Positions 58,301 through 64,000 of a stretch of 64,000 nucleotides of DNA are shown in pieces; position 1 is the first letter of the stretch; every line of letters begins with the position of its first letter. The position numbers were made by a program, and so were the translations under genes. The DNA comes from Apteryx mantelli (lineage: Eukaryota > Chordata > Aves > Apterygiformes > Apterygidae): NCBI RefSeq assembly GCF_036417845.1, contig NC_089981.1, positions 78,161,268 through 78,225,267 of the forward strand, read 5' to 3'. The notes below the pieces were generated by a model that did no database searches, was not told where the DNA came from, and saw only the letters and a program-made list of their open reading frames with translations.

Positions 58301-60276
58301 CCCAGAGAGCTCCACTGCCATGGCTGGTGAGGACACGTCTGTCTCCCAAATAAACCCTTCTCTCTTTCTTAACTCTCTCTGTGAGGATGTTTCCAGCATG
58401 CTGCTGGTGGGTTCGCAGGGGAGAGGAAAGGATGTGCAGATGGAGTCAACCAACCTCAGCAGTGGGAGACCACTGCATTCCCACCCTCAAACCCAAAGGC
58501 ATGAAACCAGCCAACTTTTTGTGCTAAGCATGCAGTATGCACTTCAGGTGCTCTGGGCAATCCCTTTTCTCCTCTTATCCCATCCTCACGGCCCTGCTGG
58601 CTCTGTTTGCTCACTTCACACGGGTTAGAAACACCAAGGGTGAGGGGCTCTCTGCATCGTTCATTAGTGTCTAGTGTATTGAGGTCCCAAACTCAGAAGA
58701 AACCACTGAACTTAAAGCTTAGATATGTGGTTGTATATTATTCCTGTCCATCGCCTGCAGGCCTTTACTGCCTTGTCTCTACCTGTGAAATACGTGTCCT
58801 TTACTCATCTTTCCGCCTGGGTGGGTTAAAAGTATCACCTGACCCAAAAAATCCCTTGCACAGGGAGGCCCCAGGAGGAGGGGAGGACTGGGACTCTGCT
58901 GACCTGGAAACACACAGAGGCTGTTCCTAGGCAGAAAATCCCTGGATCTGGCCTAAAAAGGCCAAGCGACCCTGCAGCGTGTCCCAGCAAGGGGCCGTCT
59001 CTGCGTCTCCCTGCAGAGCGCGGGAAGGAGCGGAAGCGAGGCGCCTGGGGAGGACGTCGGGACGAACGGGACGTGTGAAGCGCTTCTCCCAGCTCCCGTC
59101 GGCAGCCTGCCGTAACCAGGGCCACCGCCTTCCTCCTCGCTGCTCATTTAGGCCGCGGCAGCGTCAGGCTCTGGAGACGCCTAAGGAACGGCTGCTCCTC
59201 GGCCAGGGCCCACGCGTGTCCGTGAGCTGCCCGCACTGCCGCGGGCGCAGCGTCTCCTGTAAGGCAGCGAGGGGCAGACGACCTATTGCACGACTTATCG
59301 GGCTGTGTAAAATAACGCACTGCAACACCCACGGGAGCAGGCTGCAGAGGCGCCCGTGCAGCGGCTGCCTCGGCCAGCCGGCGCGGCCGCTCCTCGGGAA
59401 CAGCCGAAGGCATCGGCACGGGGGCGTCAGTCTCCCAAAGGCCAGGGAGGGCTCCCTCGGTCCCGCGCGACGTTTTCGGTGGGTGGCCGGGCCTGCAGCC
59501 CGGCCGGGCGGCTCGCCGCAGCGCTGCTCGCCCCGGCGCAGCCGATGGGCGGCAGCTCTGCCGGCCCCGGTGCCTGCAGCGGTCAGGACTCACCGCGCTG
59601 TTACCGTTAGCAGGGCGTTAGGCGCGAGCGCGAGGTTTCGGGGAGGTTCTGCCAGGGCCCTGCCTGCGGGAGGCAGCGGTGCCAACGGGCGCGCCGGCGG
59701 TGGGAAGGGGCCCGTGGGGAGGCGGCGCGGCGGCATCCGGCCCTCTAGTCCTCGCCCACACCGCTGTCGGGGCGTTGCTCTGCTGTGCGCTGATTTATCC
59801 GTTTGCATTAATTAACGCCAGGCTGAATTTCACAGGTGCCCAGGTCCGGGCTGCAGCGGCTGTAAAATCCCACCGGTCGGGTGACCTCAGGAGACCCACG
59901 GGACGTGGGGCTCTCCGTTGGCCCGGCCCATACGGCGCCGGGAAGCTGCCGCACGGCTCTCGAGGAGCGTTGCGTTACAGCGGGTTTCCTTGCTTCTCCT
60001 AGCTGCTGCGGGCGCTGTGTACAAACGGTGGCTTCCAAACACCAACTTCGAAACTGCTTCCAACTGGGATGAAGGCAGAGTCCCGTGTGCCGGTGATGTG
60101 ATTCATTTTGACAGGGACAAGGTACCTCTGGCTTTTTTTTGTTTTTTTTTTTCAAAATAGCATTTGGAAAAATTCCTCACCTGCTCATGGAAAATGCACC
60201 GGGTCTTTTTACTTTTTTGCTATTCTTGCAGGTTGTCTCGGTGTTTGTCAAGTCTCCCCACCCTGTGAAAGACATG
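55269..60276 (+). CDS. AMN: Amnionless, 5' part (exons 1-3; gene continues beyond window)
   Basis: AMN is a type I membrane protein that anchors cubilin at the apical surface of intestinal and kidney proximal-tubule cells (the cubam complex). It is needed for uptake of intrinsic factor-B12 and for protein reabsorption. Three exons splice in frame to the first 69 residues of a protein of about 450. A hydrophobic signal peptide ([18 protein letters not shown]) is followed by [20 protein letters not shown], then [14 protein letters not shown] and [15 protein letters not shown]. These align closely with the mammalian AMN N-terminus (LWVPNTDF, ANW, PCAG, VSVLV, VSDM). The position just 3' of TRAF3 on the same strand supports the call. 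Exon 4 and later were looked for up to 64,000 and not found. Confidence 0.92.
56643..57506 (+). mobile_element. CR1 LINE, 5'-truncated, inside AMN intron 1
   Basis: Begins abruptly within ORF2 just after motif C (AAAACTGGGAGGAGTGGCTG at about 56,647) and ends with the CR1 3' block and GATTCTGT octamers. It is closely related to the copy at 49.3 kb; over the shared region the encoded peptides differ at only about a dozen positions. One 18-base in-frame deletion removes six codons after CVQFW, at about 57,029. The ORF2 tail stays open to a TAG at 57,416-57,418. Confidence 0.95.
56647..57418 (+). CDS. CR1 ORF2 C-terminal fragment, no catalytic core
   Basis: This carries the downstream part of ORF2 only: [18 protein letters not shown], then [11 protein letters not shown] fused to [11 protein letters not shown] by the deletion, and then [10 protein letters not shown]. 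The reverse-transcriptase motifs A to C are missing. The open frame extends upstream into non-CR1 sequence from 56,480 by chance. It is a dead fragment. Confidence 0.85.
58970..59990. promoter_or_regulatory. CpG-rich block in AMN intron 1, just before exon 2
   Basis: About 1 kb of dense G+C with many CG dinucleotides (for instance 59,360-59,420, 59,470-59,560 and 59,620-59,760), ending right before exon 2. Long frames in it, including one of 278 codons at 58,979-59,815, show no family resemblance and are attributed to composition. An ATTAATTAAC motif (59,807-59,816) lies about 190 bases before exon 2. It could be a CpG island with regulatory or alternative-promoter activity. Confidence 0.45.
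60003..60121 (+). CDS. AMN: AMN exon 2
   Basis: A 119-base exon between CTTCTCCTAG and GTACCT. With the carried base it encodes residues 15-54, [16 protein letters not shown] through VIHFDRDK. It contains the conserved WLPNTNF and PCAGD blocks of the AMN N-terminus. The signal-peptide cleavage probably falls near Ala19. Confidence 0.93.
60122..60231 (+). other. AMN: AMN intron 2
   Basis: A very short intron of 110 bases, T-rich, with GT-AG ends and a strong pyrimidine tract before TTGCAG. Short introns are typical of AMN. Confidence 0.88.
60232..60276 (+). CDS. AMN: AMN exon 3
   Basis: A 45-base phase-0 exon between TTCTTGCAG and GTAAGG, encoding residues 55-69, [15 protein letters not shown]. 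It matches the mammalian VSVLVQEGHAVSDM segment in length and pattern. It is the last AMN exon found in the window. Confidence 0.9.
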
Positions 60277-61369
60277 GTAAGGCCGAGCGCTGGGACACTG
60301 GGGCGGGCTGGGGGGGGCACGGTTAACGCGGGATCGCAGCCAGCTAAGCGACGCGGTGGTACGGGAGCCCTCCCTCCCACACGGACTTTGGCAGTTTGCT
60401 CCTTAGTCCAATCCGACTGCAGAGGAAGCCTCAGCTGGGGCGTGAAGCAAGATTTACAGCAGCCCATGTCAGTCCGTGTTTTTGTGGAAATTAGACTTGG
60501 AGACAAAAAGGCTGTTTCTGTGATTAATTTTTCTTTTTAGTTTTGTTTGAAAAAACAACACAAAAAAACCCCAATTTCTGTTGGAAGAAATTTATTTTTT
60601 CCTTCCAAGAGGAAAGAAAAAAACCCCCAACTCTATGGGACCGAAACCATTGCAGTAGTTTGTTTAGGAAGCACCAAATCGTGCAGAACAGGGACTAGCC
60701 CCAGGCAGAAGCTGAGTGAAGCTGACATAAAAATATTTTCAAATGAAAACAAACTGTTTTGGGGAATTCTAAAGTGTTGCTCGAGAAATTTTCTTTCAAA
60801 TGCCATTGCTTTTCGTATTTTTCTTCTGCATGGCTGGGACAGGTGTGGTATGACATGCCCCGCGCTACGGAAGTACGGTAGAAATGCAGCTCAGTGAAAT
60901 CAGAAACTGGAGGGCGCTACAGGGTCTAGCCAGACCCCTAACGCCGGTAGCCTGTCTCTAGTCGGGAGCAAACCGATGAGGGTTTGCTTATTTTTACCTA
61001 TCGGTTTTTATCTCCCCGGGCTGCGGGCATCCTCCTGGGGGACGCCTGAACCTTGCTGCGAGCAGCCTGCGCTGGTCCCTCACGGAGCCGGGTGCAGGCG
61101 GCCTCCCCAGGCCCCCTCCGACCTCCGGCTTTATTCCGGAGCAAGGAGCGTTTCTTCATGGAAAAGCAGCCGGGGCGAGCTGATTTGCCCGCGCCATGTA
61201 GTGGGGTCCGGCCCCGGCGTTCCCTAATGCGCCGCCTGCCGTCGTGGGCAGCCCCAAGCTGCTCGCCTGGCGGGGCCGAGCCGGCGGCGGGGCTGGCCCT
61301 GGCCGTGTCGGGTCGGCGGGGAGGCTGCAGCCCCGCGGTGGTGCCTTTACTCTTTTATCAGCCATCAAA

Positions 61370-61740
61370 TCCCAAGAAGCCCTTGAAATTCGTGCGGTGT
61401 GATTTGCTCAGGCTGTCTCCACCACTAATAGTTTTGATGCTTTAATAACGCCCTGCGCCACATTTAACTCCTCTACAAGTATTTGGAGGGGTTACTTTAT
61501 TTACATGGCATTTTAAATATGAATTTTCGAAGGAAAGAATATACTCAGGAAGTACGTACAAATACAGTGTAATAAATGATGTGGAATTTACCCAGAGAAG
61601 AAAAGAGCAAAATATCACCCTGGTAGATTTTATTTTACTTACAGATGAATGTATAATATTTCTAAAGTACTTTCATCAGCAGCCTGCAAAGTGCATAATT
61701 GCCGAGCGGTGTTATTCATTATAGCTTTAGCCTTCCGAAA
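61370..61740. promoter_or_regulatory. AT-rich CNE-like block in AMN intron 3
   Basis: An island of AT-rich, low-repeat sequence between two GC-rich stretches. It contains TAATA, TTTATTTAC (forkhead/CDX-like) and TATTCATTATA motifs. The contrast in composition, without a repeat family, resembles conserved non-coding elements. This is inference without an alignment. Confidence 0.3.
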
Positions 61741-62285
61741 CCAAGCTGGGGCGCCGCGATTAAAAAGACCCGAGGCTGGCCACGCGCTCGAGCAATGGTG
61801 CGGGAGGCGAAACGGCAGCTTTGCAGGGGTGACTTCAGCCACGCGGGTAGGGCTTTCCCGCAGGGGCGACCGGCCGGGCCAGCGCACCCAGCGGCCCCCG
61901 ACTGCTCCTTCCTGCCGAGCATCGCGGGCGCAAAGGTGCGCAGCAAACCACTCCTGACGAGTTTCCGAGGGTGATTTTTCTTTTCTTTTCTTTTTTTTTT
62001 AAATTTCCTCCCAGCCATCTCTCTCCTGCGCACCGCTGTGCGCCGCTGTCATCAGGTGGCCAGGGTGCTGCCAAGATTAGGGATTAAAAAAAAAAAAAAG
62101 AAAAATCAAGCACCTGAGCTGTTCTGCCACTTGTGGGGACGGCATGAAATTTGGCTGCTTGGTCAGGAGAATACAAATTGGTTTTGAGGCTTTACGGTGA
62201 GGCAGGGCTGCACCTGTTCCAGCGCTGGCCTCACCACTCCGGAGAATTAATCACTTAAATCAGCAGGAATACATTAAGCTTTGGA

Positions 62286-62299
62286 GTCGCCATGGAGAC
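62286..62299. promoter_or_regulatory. RFX X-box-like palindrome
   Basis: GTCGCCATGGAGAC is close to the palindromic RFX site GTTGCCATGGCAAC, with three mismatches. It follows a short AT-rich stretch (GAATTAATCACTTAAATC). Functional status is unknown. Confidence 0.3.
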
Positions 62300-64000
62300 G
62301 CTATACAGCCTTTGGCCAAAAAAAAGGGAGACTGTTGCTTGCTATAGTATCACAGGATGAAGTTCATAGCTGGCGGGGAGGGACTCGGCTCTCATGGACT
62401 TGCATGAGGATGGTGCCCACCGCGGAGCACGGAGGCGCCCAGCAGCACGGAGCCCATCCTTCGGCCTCGCGCTCGCCGGCTGCAGCCAGCCCTCCTCTAC
62501 CTCGCGGGGCCGTCGTTGGGGCGTGCTCATGCGCAGGCATCGCGGGCCCATATGCAGTTATATACTGACCCAGGGACCAAAACGGGCCACCAAACCCGGT
62601 GTGCCATGGTGTGTTTGCTGTGCATGGGAATGGGAGGTGTGCTGGGACTCCAAAATACCCATGTTTGTACTTCCAAACAGGCTGTTTTTTCTGCATTCCC
62701 ACTGCTATTTCTGTGCATATACATGTGTGTGTATATAAACAAAAGCGAAGTCAGGGCTGGTAGCAGGTTACCATTACAAGAAAATCCTTTTTTAGTTTCT
62801 GTTTTGGTAGAAATTTTCTGCCAGGCCAACTTTTGAAGGAGAAAGTGGGAGTTTGGTGGTGGTGGGGGAAAGGAGCTGGCATGTGAAATTCTCAGCCCGG
62901 ATTGTCTGGGAGTTCCTAAGAACGATACTGGAGCAGGATATTGCTTTGGTGATGCTAAGGGGGAAAGAAAATAATTCTTGGGAGCTGCCGATGCCTCTCT
63001 TCCGGAGAAGGCAACGGATGAGCGCTGTGTGCATGGTGCAGGCGTTGCAAGCACAGCTTGGCGTTGCTTGCGCGTGTGCATGCATGGACAGGGCTAGGAG
63101 CATGCAGCGAGATTATGGCTGTCGCTGTCTGTTTTCGCTGCCCTGTGTTTGACTTTTAGAGCAGATCCTGTGGAAGAAAGTGTTCAGCCCGTTCGGCAGC
63201 AGCTTGTAGCTGGGAGGAAGGGAGAAAAAACATGCTCCCCTTCATCAGATGGGATCTGAAAAATAGGAAGTGATTTTATCCCTGCGGCATTAAGAAAAAG
63301 TGTTATCCAAATCCTTGCTTGGTGCTGCCTGGAAATCTGCAGTTCTGCGTCTCCCTGGAGCAGCCTCCTACCTTTCCTGCTCCGGCTTCCCCCGGCTTTC
63401 CAGCAGGAACCCAAGTCCTGCTTAGCGCTTCCAAAGGAGGGGCAGCAGCAGCAGTGGAAGGAGAGCTGAGCAGCATCAGCTGAAGGCTGTGTGCCATGGG
63501 GATCATGGGCTCAGCTTCTCCGCTTTGGCACAGAGGTTTTCCGTACTCAGGACCGGGGATGTCTTTACTTCTTGCTCTGGAAGGGCTCGACTCTGAGGGG
63601 TCGGAGCCCGGCAGCTCCCATTCCTATCCATCCTGTGTGGCCATAGCTGAGCACCTGGGAGCCTATTCCTCAGGATTAGGTCAGAGCTGTTTAGAGCATA
63701 ATTCCCCCCCCCCCCCCATTTTCAAAGGAAACTCATTTATTGTCCAATTCAGCAGTTATTTGGTCTGAAGTTTAAAGTGGGTCTCCAAGTCAGCTACGCA
63801 CTTAATCCAAATCCAGCTTAAGTGTAAGTGACTTTGAAGCATAACCATCACTATTAGGCTACATTTTCCATGGTATTTAGCTACCTAAGGAAGCAGATAA
63901 GTATTTAGCAGGCTTTCGGCGGTGCCTCAGGGTAAAGCCGCACAAAGCCTTAGCTGCGCAGCGCCCCGGTGCCAGCCGCGGAGGCAGCCGCGGGTGAGGG

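Larger units (their letters stand above)
55312..60002 (+). other. AMN: AMN intron 1
   Basis: 4.7 kb with GT-AG ends. It holds an octamer motif ATGCAAAT at 55,431, a CR1 copy at about 56,643-57,506 and CNE-like sequence at 57,510-57,660. T-runs lie near 58,000-58,070, and a CpG-rich block spans about 58,970-59,990. It is larger than the compact mammalian AMN intron, largely because of these insertions. Confidence 0.8.
60277..64000 (+). other. AMN: AMN intron 3 (continues past window end)
   Basis: At least 3.7 kb of mixed composition with a GTAAGG donor. GC-rich stretches at 61,010-61,340 and 61,740-61,960 flank an AT-rich block at about 61,370-61,740. A 13-A run lies at about 62,086-62,098 and a 14-C run at 63,704-63,717. 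No further AMN exon, including the expected 'LLPLDGE'-type exon 4, could be found. I infer that it lies to the right of the window. Confidence 0.6.

Noticed and set aside
58979..59815. 278-codon open frame in the CpG-rich block of AMN intron 1
   Set aside because: It is Arg/Gly/Pro/Ala-rich and low in complexity, with overlapping long frames on the other strand and no domain. It is best explained by GC-rich composition.
1..64000. CRISPR arrays, operons, toxin-antitoxin, phage or other prokaryotic systems
   Set aside because: The window is spliced vertebrate DNA. No regularly spaced repeats, Shine-Dalgarno-led gene strings or prokaryotic families are present.
1..64000. Endogenous retrovirus or LTR element
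   Set aside because: No paired LTRs, primer-binding site or gag/pol/env-like frames were seen. The only reverse transcriptase is of the CR1 LINE type.

Overview
The window is vertebrate nuclear DNA, most likely from a bird. It has GT-AG spliced genes with kilobase introns, several CR1 (chicken repeat 1) LINE copies with the typical octamer tail, a few very old MIR-like SINE relics, and a sharp step from AT-rich to GC-rich sequence near 45 kb. The species cannot be named from this. Two genes lie head to tail on the + strand: TRAF3, complete in its coding part, and the 5' end of AMN (amnionless). This order is the conserved amniote synteny seen on human 14q32 (RCOR1-TRAF3-AMN-CDC42BPB).

Layout. 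1-9,584 is 5' (non-coding) TRAF3 territory, with one exon-like block at 624-731 that may be an untranslated exon. 9,585-37,247 holds ten coding exons of TRAF3. They splice in frame to 567 residues, with a RING finger, TRAF zinc fingers, coiled coil and MATH/TRAF-C domain all intact. 37,248 to about 41.8-42.4 kb is the probable long 3' UTR, with several AATAAA signals. A 38-A/10-T homopolymer junction at 44,987-45,034 roughly marks the composition step. 45-55 kb is GC-rich intergenic DNA without a recognisable gene; it carries a 1.5-kb 5'-truncated CR1 with an open reverse-transcriptase frame (about 49.33-50.83 kb). A CpG-rich block at 54.0-54.9 kb precedes AMN. AMN exon 1 (signal peptide, 55,269-55,311), exon 2 (60,003-60,121) and exon 3 (60,232-60,276) are present; the rest of the gene lies past the right edge. 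AMN intron 1 contains a second, closely related CR1 (about 56.64-57.51 kb) and a second CpG-rich block (59.0-60.0 kb).

The two genes are not functionally linked. TRAF3 is a cytoplasmic signalling adaptor and ubiquitin ligase of antiviral and TNF-receptor pathways. AMN is the membrane partner of cubilin in intestinal and renal endocytosis. I found no evidence of a novel multi-gene system. The items most worth a second look are regulatory or structural: the unassigned 5' exon-like block and its upstream reading frames, two near-identical direct CR1 copies flanking the AMN promoter, a homeodomain-motif cluster next to the AMN CpG block, and AT-rich conserved-element-like blocks in AMN introns.
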